Shown: positions 27,936 to 39,009 of the stretch, in pieces
Position numbering within the stretch: the first letter of the stretch is position 1
Layout of the letters: every line of letters begins with the position of its first letter
Source of the DNA: Planctomycetota bacterium
Lineage (GTDB): Bacteria; Planctomycetota; Phycisphaerae; Phycisphaerales; UBA1924
Length of the DNA stretch: 64,000 bases
Direction: 5' to 3'
Assembly (NCBI GenBank): GCA_018242605.1
Contig: JAFEBP010000022.1
Location: 1-64,000, forward strand
Translations under genes and position numbers: made by a program
Notes under the pieces: model-generated
Told to the model about the DNA's origin: nothing
Database searches by the model: none
The model's input: only the letters and a program-made list of their open reading frames with translations

Positions 27936-30900
27936 TCACTGTCGAGCCGCGGGCTTGGCGGGGACCAACCGTTTGCGATAGTAATCCTCGTGTGCGCGTA
28001 TGCGATCCTCCGCGCCGGCGAGGTCGTACTCGACGATGAAGCGGTTCGCGGCGGCACCCGCGAGCTTTTTGGAATCCGGTGAGAACGCGAGCGACACGAT
28101 CGTGAGGCCGTTGGTGTCGAAAGACGCGAGGTTGCGGAGCGTGACGGCGTCCCAGATCTTGACGAGAGAGTCTTCGCCTCCCGTGGCGAAGAGCTTGCCA
28201 TCGGGCGAGACCGCGATCGCGGGGATGAGTCGCTGGTGGCCCCGCAGAACGCGCTCGGGTGTCCAGTCGGGCGCCTTGAACACTTCGATCGTGCCGAGCT
28301 GGGTGCTGACGAACATGCGGGAGCCGTCGGGGGAGAAGGCGACGCCCCAGGGCTGGGTGGTGGTTTCCACGCGCCGGGCGATCTCCTTCTTTTCAACGTC
28401 CCACAGCGCGATACCGCGTGCGAGACCGGAGACCGCGAGAAACCTGCCGTCCGGCGAGAACGCGAGGCCTTCGATACGCTTCTCCAGTGTGGGGAGCGTC
28501 ACCGCTTTCTCCTGGGAACGCAGATCAAAGATGCGTGTCACGCGGTTCGAATGGCCGACGGCGGCGTATCGGCCGTCGGGAGAGACATCCAGTGCGAAGC
28601 ACTCCGACCGCTCGCCCGGCAGCGAAAACTTCTCCGAGCCGGTGTTGGGGTCGAGCCCGCGCAGGACGCCGTCGTGGCAGGCCGCGAGCATGGTCCGGTC
28701 CGAATCGATGAAGTGGACCTGGCGGGTCCGGAACCCCGTGTTGGCGATGCTCCACCTGGCGAGGCGGCGACGTTTGGTCAGGTCGATGGTGTCGATCGTG
28801 CCGTCGCCGGCGCCCACGCCCATCATGGTGCCCCCGGCCGAATATGTGACGGAGAAGCACCAGGACTCAAAGCCGGTGATGCGCGAGGCCGAGACGTTGG
28901 TGGAGAGCGAGCAGCGGCGCAGGAGTCCGCCGTCGATGACCATCGTGGCGTCGTTGTCGCCCGCCCACGCCGCGGCCAGAACCGAGTAGCGTTGCCTGGG
29001 GAGCGGACGCGTCTCCATGACGCCTTGCGTGCTCATGATGAAGGGCCGCTCCTGCGCGGCCATCAGAATGCCGCGGTCGTCGGGAGCACAGGTCAGCGCG
29101 ATCACGGTTCCCGCCGAGACGTGGGAGCTTGGGGTGAGCGTCGTATCGCCCGGCTCCCAGAATGACATGTTTCCCGGCCGGTGCGCCACGACGAGCCGGT
29201 TCGCTCTGGATTCGAAGGCCAGCGCGCTGATGCCCGAACCGTCGGGCGGGCTCAGGTCCGCGACGAGCTCACCAGTTTGCGTGTCCAGCACATTGAGGGC
29301 GGAGTATCTCGAGACCGAGTCGCTTCCCGCGGCGAGCAAGGAGCCGTCCGCGCTGAAGGCGAGGTGTCGGGGTGCGCCGCCGACCCGCCACTCACGCACG
29401 AGCCCGCAGGTCCGGTTGTCCCAGAGCCGCACCAACGTGCCGGGGCCCGCGGTGGCGATGAAGTTGCCATCGCCTGAGAACACCGCGCCGCGCACTCCGA
29501 TGGAGCCGGCGAAGTTGTGAGATGCGCCGGATCGCGAAAAGGCGATGGCGTCATTGCGGGACGACCCAATGAAATAGCCTTCGCCGTCGGGTGAGATCGC
29601 GATCACCAACGGCGCGGGAATTGGCGAGACAATGTCGAGCGTCTTTTCGCCGCTCTTGACGTCGAACGCGACGACCCTTCCCGAACTGGACATCCATGCG
29701 ATCGTTCGCTGATTCGACGAAACGACTGGAAGCCCGGAAACGGCGGGGCCCTGCACGATCCACTGCGACGGGATGCGGTCGTACAACTCCCACAGGCCCC
29801 ATTTGGCCGAGACGGACTGAGTGTCGTTGAAGTACTCCCGCCACAGCGTGTCTTCGGCGAGCGCGAGATTGCCGGTCGCGGCCTCCAGGCGGCCGCGTTC
29901 GATGTTGGCCTGGGTCAGTTCGCTCAGGGCTTGGGCGCGAGCGGCGATGGCGTCTTCCTTGGCCTTGATCGCCTCTTCCCGGGATCTGATTGCCTCTTCC
30001 TTGGAGCTTCGTTCGCGGTCGCGGGCTTCGGTGGCCAGGTGAGCGAGTTGGCGCTGGTTCTCGGCGCTGATCGATGCGTAGATGGAGAACGCGATCAGCG
30101 AGACAGTCGCCAGAACGACCAGCCGGGCGGCGGTCCGGTGCCGGCGCATCTGCTTGCGGAGCAGGTAGATCGCCGAGTCGCGGCGGGCGGCGATGGCGTC
30201 GCCGGCCAGGAATCGCTGGATGTCCTCGCCGAAGGCGCCGGCGCTCGCGTAGCGGCGGTCGGGCTCCTTGGCGATCGCCTTGAGAATGATGACTTCGGCG
30301 TCGCCCCGAAGGGACTTGTCGAAACGCGACGGGGGCGGAGGCTCGTCCTCTCGGATCATGCGAGAGGCCTCGGGCAAACCCACCACCGTGAGATCGAAAG
30401 GCAGACGCCCCGCGAGCAACTCGTAGGCGACGATGCCAAGGGCGTAGACGTCCGAGCGAGTGTCGACTTCCTCCCCGCGCATCTGCTCGGGGCTCATGTA
30501 CGAAGGCGTGCCGATCAACTGGCCGGTTCGCGTAGCCATGGAGGCGTGGTTGCTCTCTTCGCAGGCGCGGGCGATGCCGAAGTCCACGACCTTGGGCTGT
30601 CCGTCGTTGCCCACAAGGATGTTGCCGGGCTTGAGATCACGATGTATGACGCCGCGTTGGTGCGCATGCTGCACAGCGTCGCACACCTTGAGCAGCAGTT
30701 CCCATCGGGCTTTGTGGTCGAGGCCATTCTCGTTCGCGTGCTGGGTCAGGGGACGTCCTTCGACCAGTTCCATCGCGAAGAAGGCCTGATCGGGAGAGGC
30801 TTCGTCCGCCACGCCCGCTTCGTACAACTGCGCGATGCCGGGGTGCTGCAGCCGTCCCAGCAACTCAACTTCATTTCGAAATCGTCGGAGCAGGGCGCGG

Positions 30901-31274
30901 CTATTCATTCCCGGGCGAACGGCCTTGAGGGCGACTCGTCGGCGGGGAAATGCCTGCTCGGCCTCGAACACGATCCCCATGCCGCCCTCGCCGATGGTCC
31001 GCAGCACGCGGTAGTTCCCCGTCAGCACCGGCAGCGCGAGGTGCTCCTTGGCGATGCTCGGCATGACTCCTGTCCGCCCAACAGCGGCCAGTCCGGCGCC
31101 GGTCGCGACGGCGGAGCCGTTGGAGTTGTGGTGATCGAGCAGGGCTTCAACCTCGGCGAGCAGTTCAGGGTCGTGACCGACTTCCCGCCGCACGAACTCG
31201 GCGCGGCGCGATGCGTCTACCTCGAGCGCTCGCTCAAAGGTCTGCATCACGATTTGAAAACGGTCATCACTCAT
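27936..31274 (-). CDS. Transmembrane Ser/Thr protein kinase with WD40 repeats
   Basis: A 1112-aa protein. The kinase domain (about residues 87-350) has IGEGGMGIVFEAEQ, VALKAV with the ATP Lys, VIHRDLKPGNILV (catalytic loop), VVDFGIA (DFG) and GTPSYMSPEQ. A membrane helix (LVVLATVSLIAFSIYASISA) and a charged coiled coil (EEAIRSREEAIKAKEDAI) lead to a long region of WD40-like beta-propeller repeats with SPDGRFLA/SADGSLLA units to the end. Kinase inside, propeller outside is likely if the one helix spans the membrane. ATG 31274 is chosen; GTG 31286 is an alternative. Divergent from the globin gene (about 120 bases apart). Confidence 0.94.
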   Translation of the reverse strand: MSDDRFQIVMQTFERALEVDASRRAEFVRREVGHDPELLAEVEALLDHHNSNGSAVATGAGLAAVGRTGVMPSIAKEHLALPVLTGNYRVLRTIGEGGMGIVFEAEQAFPRRRVALKAVRPGMNSRALLRRFRNEVELLGRLQHPGIAQLYEAGVADEASPDQAFFAMELVEGRPLTQHANENGLDHKARWELLLKVCDAVQHAHQRGVIHRDLKPGNILVGNDGQPKVVDFGIARACEESNHASMATRTGQLIGTPSYMSPEQMRGEEVDTRSDVYALGIVAYELLAGRLPFDLTVVGLPEASRMIREDEPPPPSRFDKSLRGDAEVIILKAIAKEPDRRYASAGAFGEDIQRFLAGDAIAARRDSAIYLLRKQMRRHRTAARLVVLATVSLIAFSIYASISAENQRQLAHLATEARDRERSSKEEAIRSREEAIKAKEDAIAARAQALSELTQANIERGRLEAATGNLALAEDTLWREYFNDTQSVSAKWGLWELYDRIPSQWIVQGPAVSGLPVVSSNQRTIAWMSSSGRVVAFDVKSGEKTLDIVSPIPAPLVIAISPDGEGYFIGSSRNDAIAFSRSGASHNFAGSIGVRGAVFSGDGNFIATAGPGTLVRLWDNRTCGLVREWRVGGAPRHLAFSADGSLLAAGSDSVSRYSALNVLDTQTGELVADLSPPDGSGISALAFESRANRLVVAHRPGNMSFWEPGDTTLTPSSHVSAGTVIALTCAPDDRGILMAAQERPFIMSTQGVMETRPLPRQRYSVLAAAWAGDNDATMVIDGGLLRRCSLSTNVSASRITGFESWCFSVTYSAGGTMMGVGAGDGTIDTIDLTKRRRLARWSIANTGFRTRQVHFIDSDRTMLAACHDGVLRGLDPNTGSEKFSLPGERSECFALDVSPDGRYAAVGHSNRVTRIFDLRSQEKAVTLPTLEKRIEGLAFSPDGRFLAVSGLARGIALWDVEKKEIARRVETTTQPWGVAFSPDGSRMFVSTQLGTIEVFKAPDWTPERVLRGHQRLIPAIAVSPDGKLFATGGEDSLVKIWDAVTLRNLASFDTNGLTIVSLAFSPDSKKLAGAAANRFIVEYDLAGAEDRIRAHEDYYRKRLVPAKPAARQ

Positions 31275-31395
31275 CAGGAAACTCACCGGATCGCGGGACG
31301 GCTATCTTTCGCGTCCCGTCGGATTGGCGACGGATGCGAGTTCTCGGCCCTCTGCCTAGCCTTTGGCGAGATCAATCTCGCACTGATGTACGGCT

Positions 31396-31926
31396 ATGCC
31401 CATTTCCCGTCATCCATTGAGCGGTCCTATTCCTCTGCTGTCGGGGATCAGAGTGGACGCCGCCGCGGTACAACGGTTGCGTGACAGCCTTGCGCAGTTG
31501 TCGCCGCGAACCGGTGAGTTGGCGCACGATTTTTACTCGGCGTTGTTTGCTCGCTATCCGGGCGTACGGGTTTTGTTTCCAGCGGATATGAAAGCCCAGG
31601 AAACGAAGCTAATGGAATCGCTGCAAGCGGTGGTGAGTAATCTCGACAATGGTGAGTTGGTTCGAAGCCGACTCGCGGAACTTGGCAAGCGGCACGAGGC
31701 GTACGGCGCCAAGCCCGAACACTACCCGATTGTCTGCGGGATACTCCTTGAGACGATGGCGAAGTTCGCCGGACCTGCTTGGACGGCGGAGATCGCCGCC
31801 GAATGGTCGCAGGCGTTGCAGCTCGTGAGCAACGCGATGATCGGCGGCACTTCGATGGGCCCGTCGGGACCGGCTACCCGACCGCATGCGGACAGGACAC
31901 AGACCCGTCCTCCCACGCGGAGTTGA
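31396..31926 (+). CDS. Single-domain globin
   Basis: A 176-aa haemoglobin-like protein. Residues 25-150 align by eye with the flavohaemoglobin/Vitreoscilla-type globin domain: DFYSALFARYPGVRVLFP, then KLMESLQAVV, and the proximal His in KRHEAYGAKPEHYPIV. No reductase domain follows; the C-terminus is a 25-residue Pro/Arg-rich tail. It could bind O2 or NO, or serve in respiration under low oxygen; the sequence does not tell. Divergent from the kinase gene and convergent with the sigma factor, whose stop codon is 4 bases away. Confidence 0.88.
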   Translation: MPISRHPLSGPIPLLSGIRVDAAAVQRLRDSLAQLSPRTGELAHDFYSALFARYPGVRVLFPADMKAQETKLMESLQAVVSNLDNGELVRSRLAELGKRHEAYGAKPEHYPIVCGILLETMAKFAGPAWTAEIAAEWSQALQLVSNAMIGGTSMGPSGPATRPHADRTQTRPPTRS

Positions 31927-31930
31927 CTGC

Positions 31931-32557
31931 TCATTTGGTCTGCGATTCGATTTCCTTGCTCAACCAAGCTCGCGCAAACGCCCAATCATTCTTGACTGTG
32001 GCGGGGGAAACGCCGAGCGCTGAGGCGGTCTGCTCGACAGACAAGCCGGCGAAATACCGCAGCATCACGACCCGGGCTTTTCTCGCGTCGAGCGCTTCCA
32101 GCCGCGTGAGGGCAGCGTCGAGCGCGAGCACCTGATCACCGGCGTCTTCGGTCGACGGGTCCATGGCCGCGGCGTCTTCTGAGAGTTCGATCCGTGTGCG
32201 ACCGCCACCGCGTTTCTCGGTTTTTCGAGCACGGGCCCTGTCAATGAGAATGCGGCGCATCGCGATGGCGGCGGCGCCGAAGAAATGGCCTCGGCTGTTC
32301 CAGCCGCTCTCGCCGTGTCCTTCGGGGCCCAGCAGCCTCAGGTATGCCTCGTGCACCAACGCGGTGGGCTCTAGCGTGTGGCCCACTCCCGCGTTGGCTT
32401 CCTTGTTCATGTTGGAGGCGGCGAGCTTGCGGAGTTCCTCGTAGATGAGCGGGAGCAACTCCGCGGCGGCGCGTGCGTCGCCCTTGCCGGCCTCTTCGAT
32501 CAGGATGGTGACTTGATGGCGAGGATCGGTGTGCTTGGGCGGGGTGGGTTGGGGCAT
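31931..32557 (-). CDS. ECF-type sigma factor (planctomycete-type, Sigma70_ECF)
   Basis: A 208-aa sigma factor of the pfam07638-like type: LLPLIYEELRKLAASNM, EPTALVHEAYLRLLG, and region 4 with RVVMLRYFAGLSVEQTASALGVSPATVKNDW. The FGAAAIAMRRILIDRARA segment is typical of these factors in Planctomycetes. The ATG at 32557 is preferred; an ATG at 32608 would add 17 residues, and the frame upstream of both looks non-coding. It is transcribed divergently from the FMN reductase gene. It lies on the same strand as the kinase gene at 27936-31274 but separated by the globin gene. Confidence 0.9.
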   Translation of the reverse strand: MPQPTPPKHTDPRHQVTILIEEAGKGDARAAAELLPLIYEELRKLAASNMNKEANAGVGHTLEPTALVHEAYLRLLGPEGHGESGWNSRGHFFGAAAIAMRRILIDRARARKTEKRGGGRTRIELSEDAAAMDPSTEDAGDQVLALDAALTRLEALDARKARVVMLRYFAGLSVEQTASALGVSPATVKNDWAFARAWLSKEIESQTK

Positions 32558-32672
32558 CGCGATTGATTCGGCGGAACGAAGAGTCGAACGGAGAGGCCTC
32601 TGAAACATGATACGCCCTACGGGTGCGGCGGATTCCCCCGCGGGCGCTGTGACGCGACCCATATGATCGCTC

Positions 32673-33254
32673 ATGGCCATCACACCCAAAGTCCTGGCGT
32701 TCGCGGGCAGCACCCGGGAGCATTCGTTCAACAAAACGCTGGTAAAGGTTGCCGCGGCGGGCGTGAGAGCGGCCGGCGGCGATGTCACGGTGCTCGACCT
32801 TCGGGACCTGAACATGCCGCTCTACGACGAGGATCTGGAAACCAGGTCGGGGCTTCCCGAGGGGGCCAAGCGATTTAAGGACATGCTTCGCGCTCACCAG
32901 GGGTTGCTGATCTCCTCCCCGGAGTACAACTCCTCGCTCTCCGCTGTGCTCAAGAACGCGATCGACTGGGCATCGCGGCCGGAACCGGGGGAACCGCCGT
33001 TGTCCTGCTTTGTGGAAAAGGTCGCGGCGATCATGTCCGCATCTCCGGGCGCGCTCGGCGGGCTTCGCGGGCTCGTTCATCTGCGGGCGATTTTGGGGAA
33101 CATCCAGGTGCTGGTCCTTCCGGGTCAGCAGGCGATCGTCAGGGCGCACGAGGCGTTCGGCAGCGATGGCCGCCTCAAGGATCCGAAGCAACAGGCAGCA
33201 GTGGAGCAACTTGGCGCGAGCGTGGTTGAGGTGGTTCGCAAGCTCCGGGCCTGA
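32673..33254 (+). CDS. NADPH-dependent FMN reductase family protein
   Basis: A 193-aa flavodoxin-like protein. AFAGSTREHSFNKTLV near the start is the FMN phosphate-binding loop and ISSPEYNSSLSAVLKNAIDW the isoalloxazine-binding segment (SPEYN..S..LKN.iDW) of the NAD(P)H-dependent FMN reductase/azoreductase family. Substrate may be flavin, quinone or chromate; none can be chosen from sequence. The ATG at 32673 gives the usual short N-terminus. Confidence 0.92.
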   Translation: MAITPKVLAFAGSTREHSFNKTLVKVAAAGVRAAGGDVTVLDLRDLNMPLYDEDLETRSGLPEGAKRFKDMLRAHQGLLISSPEYNSSLSAVLKNAIDWASRPEPGEPPLSCFVEKVAAIMSASPGALGGLRGLVHLRAILGNIQVLVLPGQQAIVRAHEAFGSDGRLKDPKQQAAVEQLGASVVEVVRKLRA

Positions 33255-33560
33255 GCCGGCTTGACCTCGGTCCGTTGACACGGCCTGATGATTGGGGGTC
33301 TGGGAAGCAACGCCGCTGAGCAGCGGGCCTTCAAGTTTGCGTGCCGAGCCGAGGGCAACTTGCTGCGATCACTCGCCCCCGCCGCTCAACCGCCCTAAAC
33401 TTACCAATTGTGTGGGCGAGCATAGGTAGCCCGCGCGATGACCTACTAGAGCACGAACAGCGAGCGTCTCCAAGGTGACACTGAGCCTTGGGATGATCGC
33501 CGAACCGAAAGAACGAGGCCGATCAGCGCGACCGGCCGATTCAAGACCCGAAAGGTTGCC
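33255..33560. other. Intergenic region before ppdK
   Basis: 306 bases without a plausible gene or RNA. A small hairpin CCGCT/AGCGG is present near 33313-33325 without a T-run. The only other signal is GAAAGG about 6 bases upstream of the ppdK start, a good ribosome binding site. No clear promoter is seen. Confidence 0.6.
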
Positions 33561-36338
<2,778 letters not shown>

Positions 36339-36377
36339 TGCGGCGAACAGCCGCGGTTGATTGAACGCATATCTCAG

Positions 36378-36408
36378 ACGCCCCCGGATCAGATCCGGGG
36401 GCGTTTTT
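36378..36408 (+). terminator. Intrinsic terminator of ppdK
   Basis: Perfect 12-bp stem ACGCCCCCGGAT / ATCCGGGGGCGT with a CAG loop, followed by TTTTT. It lies 40 bases after the ppdK stop codon and before the convergent RNase HII-like gene. Confidence 0.93.
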
Positions 36409-36437
36409 CTTGGGTCGCGTGGTGCTTTGGAGACTCT

Positions 36438-37472
36438 CTACGCGCTGCGCACCAGCCACTCGCGGTCTTCGCGGCCCATCACGTCTGTGCCGATCTCCTC
36501 CAGCCAGCGGCGGGCGTCGGTCGCGTATCCGGCCGTGGGTGAAATCGCTTTGCCCTTGAGTTCCTCGTGCAGGCCGTTCCAGTACTCGTTGAAACGGGCC
36601 ATCATCAGTTCCCGCACGAGTTTTGCCGCCATGGAGGCCAGAGCCACCGGCAGGTGCGCGGATTCACCCTCGGTGAGGAACGCCGCGCCGGCTTTGTGCG
36701 CTGCGCCGTCCTCTCCTCGGCCTCGGATCACATAACGGCTGCGGGTCTCGCTCTCGTCCACGATGTCCGTGGTCGTTCCCGGCAGTTCGCGCTCGAGCAG
36801 CCCTGCGTACGCGGCGCGACCTCCCAGGCGGTCGCAGACGATGCCCAGTCGTTGGCTCTCGCTCTCGCGGCCCCACTCTTTCCACGCGTGGCGGAAGTGC
36901 TTGCCCAGAGCCCACGCCGTTGTCTCGGCCTTGTTGCCCGTCTCGCGGATGATGGTGTTGAAGTCGCCCTCGCACACCGCGATCGTGCGGAGCGCCAGCA
37001 GTTCAACTCCAGCGGCGGCCAGGCACGATCGCAGGAGGTTGCCCGCGATCGCGAGCGATCCGGCGTCACTTCCCAGCGGGAGCGGGCGGGGCGGCCCCGC
37101 GTAGCACCGATGCTTGTCAGGCACGCTCCCCAGGGCTTCAAAGAGCGCCAGGTCGCTCTGCGGGATCGGCATTCCGTTGGCCGCCAGAAACGTGAGAACG
37201 CCTCGTTCCAAGTGAACCAGAGGGTGCACGCTCTTGACCGAGTTGGCGAGTTTCAGCGCCTTGCTGTCGGCCACGGCAATGCGTCCTCGGGCATCGGGCT
37301 TTCCGCCCCTGCCGGGTTCTCGGCAGACGCCCTTTTCGAGCAGTTTCCAGAGGTCGGGTGCGGGTTTGGAGGCGTCGGAGTGATGGATGCGCACCGCAGC
37401 CATGCCCACGCAGAGCGGGCCGAGCGTCGGGCCGTAGCCCGCTTCATCGCAGCCGACGATGACCCAGGACAT
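36438..37472 (-). CDS. RNase HII-like protein, extended
   Basis: A 344-aa protein whose start VIVGCDEAGYGPTLGPL matches the RNase HII opening (GiDEAGrGplaGp, catalytic Asp-Glu). ADSKALK corresponds to the DSK motif, CDRLGGR carries a candidate third carboxylate, and SPTAGYATDARRWLEEIG resembles the C-terminal GYpT.aH...L...G block. At 344 aa it is much longer than typical RNase HII (about 200). It may cleave RNA in RNA/DNA hybrids, or be a diverged relative. The ATG at 37472 gives the correct short N-terminus. Confidence 0.75.
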   Translation of the reverse strand: MSWVIVGCDEAGYGPTLGPLCVGMAAVRIHHSDASKPAPDLWKLLEKGVCREPGRGGKPDARGRIAVADSKALKLANSVKSVHPLVHLERGVLTFLAANGMPIPQSDLALFEALGSVPDKHRCYAGPPRPLPLGSDAGSLAIAGNLLRSCLAAAGVELLALRTIAVCEGDFNTIIRETGNKAETTAWALGKHFRHAWKEWGRESESQRLGIVCDRLGGRAAYAGLLERELPGTTTDIVDESETRSRYVIRGRGEDGAAHKAGAAFLTEGESAHLPVALASMAAKLVRELMMARFNEYWNGLHEELKGKAISPTAGYATDARRWLEEIGTDVMGREDREWLVRSA

Positions 37473-37528
37473 CGGTGCAGGGTACGGCCGCGGCGACGGG
37501 CGGCGGCTTCGGTATCCTTCGAGCACTT

Positions 37529-38449
37529 GTGAGCGTCGTTGTTGTCGCCAATCCCAACTCCGGAAGAGGAACAGCCCTGTCCCTGGGCCGCGAGATCGCT
37601 GCGGCGCATGGTGCCGAAATGGTTGAGACGCGTCCTGGATCGCCCGCCGTGTGGCTCGCCGAGGTGCAGGCGCGACTCACGCGGAACAGTGTGTGTGTGG
37701 TGGTGGGGGGGGACGGCACGTTGCACTCGGTGTTGCCCGCTCTTGTGGCTTCAGGGGCGGCGGTGTATCACGCCGCCCGTGGTACCGAGAACCTGTTCGC
37801 CCGGCAGTTCGGGATGGTCGCGACTGCCGGGGCGATTGCGACGGCGATCGCCGCGGCGCGGACGATGAACGTGGATGTCGGCGAATGCACGACCTGCGAA
37901 GGCGAACGGGTGCTGTTCACGCTCATGGTGAGCAGCGGGCCGGATGCGGGTGTCGCTCGGCGGCTCGCTCTGGAACGTCGCGGAGCGATTACCCACATGT
38001 CGTACGCGGTCCCGATGATGGAGGAACTGCTCAGGCCCAGCCTGCCGCGGATGCGAGTGGAGGTGGACGGGCGGGTGCTGGTGCAGGGGCGCGGCTGGTT
38101 GGTGATCGCCAACTCGTCGCAGTACGGCGCGCGGATCGATCCGGCGCGCGAAGCCTCGATGACTGATGGCTTGCTGGATGTCGTCTTCTTCCCGGCCCGC
38201 ACGGGGCTCGCCGCGTTGGGATGGCTCGCCGCCAGTCGGCTGGGGTGGAGCGGGTCGTCGAGTTCGGTCTTCAGATCCCGGGGCAAGCGCATTCGGGTAG
38301 AGACTGACCTCTCGGTGCTCCAGGCCGATGGTGACTGGATCCGCGAGTCCGGAGAAAAGACATGCAAGACCACCGGGGACAACCATGGCCCGTTTGTGTG
38401 GGAGGCTGGAATCCTCCCCGCCGGTCTCAAGGTACTGTTGCCATCGTGA
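37529..38449 (+). CDS. Diacylglycerol/lipid kinase-like protein
   Basis: A protein of about 306 aa with the DAGK catalytic-domain fold: VVVVANPNSGRG at the start, VVVGGDGTLHSVLPAL (the GGDGT nucleotide-binding motif) and a C-terminal GLLDVVFF segment with the DG.ldv pattern. Known relatives phosphorylate diacylglycerol, sphingoid bases or similar lipids. The start is a GTG at 37529; a further GTG at 37475 is possible. Divergent from the RNase HII-like gene. Its TGA overlaps the GTG of ybeY (GTGA at 38446), indicating translational coupling. Confidence 0.85.
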   Translation: MSVVVVANPNSGRGTALSLGREIAAAHGAEMVETRPGSPAVWLAEVQARLTRNSVCVVVGGDGTLHSVLPALVASGAAVYHAARGTENLFARQFGMVATAGAIATAIAAARTMNVDVGECTTCEGERVLFTLMVSSGPDAGVARRLALERRGAITHMSYAVPMMEELLRPSLPRMRVEVDGRVLVQGRGWLVIANSSQYGARIDPAREASMTDGLLDVVFFPARTGLAALGWLAASRLGWSGSSSSVFRSRGKRIRVETDLSVLQADGDWIRESGEKTCKTTGDNHGPFVWEAGILPAGLKVLLPS

Positions 38450-38985
38450 CCCCCCACATTGACATCATGGACGAGACCGGACGGATGGCGGAGCAGGCCA
38501 GGAACTGGCTCCACGACCGCGTCCGGGAGGCGATGGTTCGGCTGGGTGCCGCCGGCGACCTTCGGGTGCGGATCGTGGGTGATGAGGCGATGGCCAGGGC
38601 TCACGAGGAGTTCGCCGGAGTCGAGGGAACGACTGATGTCTTGACCTTCGACATGAGCGATCCGGAGCTTCAGCGGCCGCAGATCCCTAGTCTAGACGAG
38701 GTAAAATCGGGTAATGTTCGTAATGCGTACGTAATAGATACGGATATTTTGGTCTGTATCGATGAAGCGCTACGCCAAGCGACCCCGCAGGGATACCCTT
38801 TTGAACGAGAGTTGCTCCTCTACGTGGTTCATGGGGTTCTGCATTGTCTGGGCTTCGATGACCATGAGGAGGAGGACTACGCCGCGATGCACGCCATGGA
38901 AGACGTGGTGCTCGCAGCGATCGGAGTAGGGCCGGTGTTCCACCGTCCGCGTGAGCGGCCGGAGGGGCACGATGGGGCAACGTAG
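38446..38985 (+). CDS. ybeY: Endoribonuclease YbeY
   Basis: Single-strand RNase for 16S rRNA 3'-end maturation and ribosome quality control. The 179-aa protein ends with VHGVLHCLGFDDHEEED, the three-His zinc motif HGxLHLxGyDH, and has GTTDVLTFDM and ERELLLYVVHG. The GTG at 38446 overlaps the previous stop. Codons between 38701 and 38760 are AT-rich (22 of 60 bases are G or C, 37%) and include AAA, ATA, GTA and AAT, unlike the rest of the window, although the protein there (DTDILVCIDEA) is conserved core. The next gene is CNNM/CorC-like, as in the ybeY-ybeX pair of E. coli. Confidence 0.94.
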   Translation: MTPHIDIMDETGRMAEQARNWLHDRVREAMVRLGAAGDLRVRIVGDEAMARAHEEFAGVEGTTDVLTFDMSDPELQRPQIPSLDEVKSGNVRNAYVIDTDILVCIDEALRQATPQGYPFERELLLYVVHGVLHCLGFDDHEEEDYAAMHAMEDVVLAAIGVGPVFHRPRERPEGHDGAT

Positions 38986-39009
38986 TATGGCCGCCCCGGA
39001 GAGCATGGT

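Noticed and set aside
38701-38760. AT-rich patch in ybeY as an inserted mobile sequence
   Set aside because: The frame is intact and the encoded residues are conserved YbeY core.
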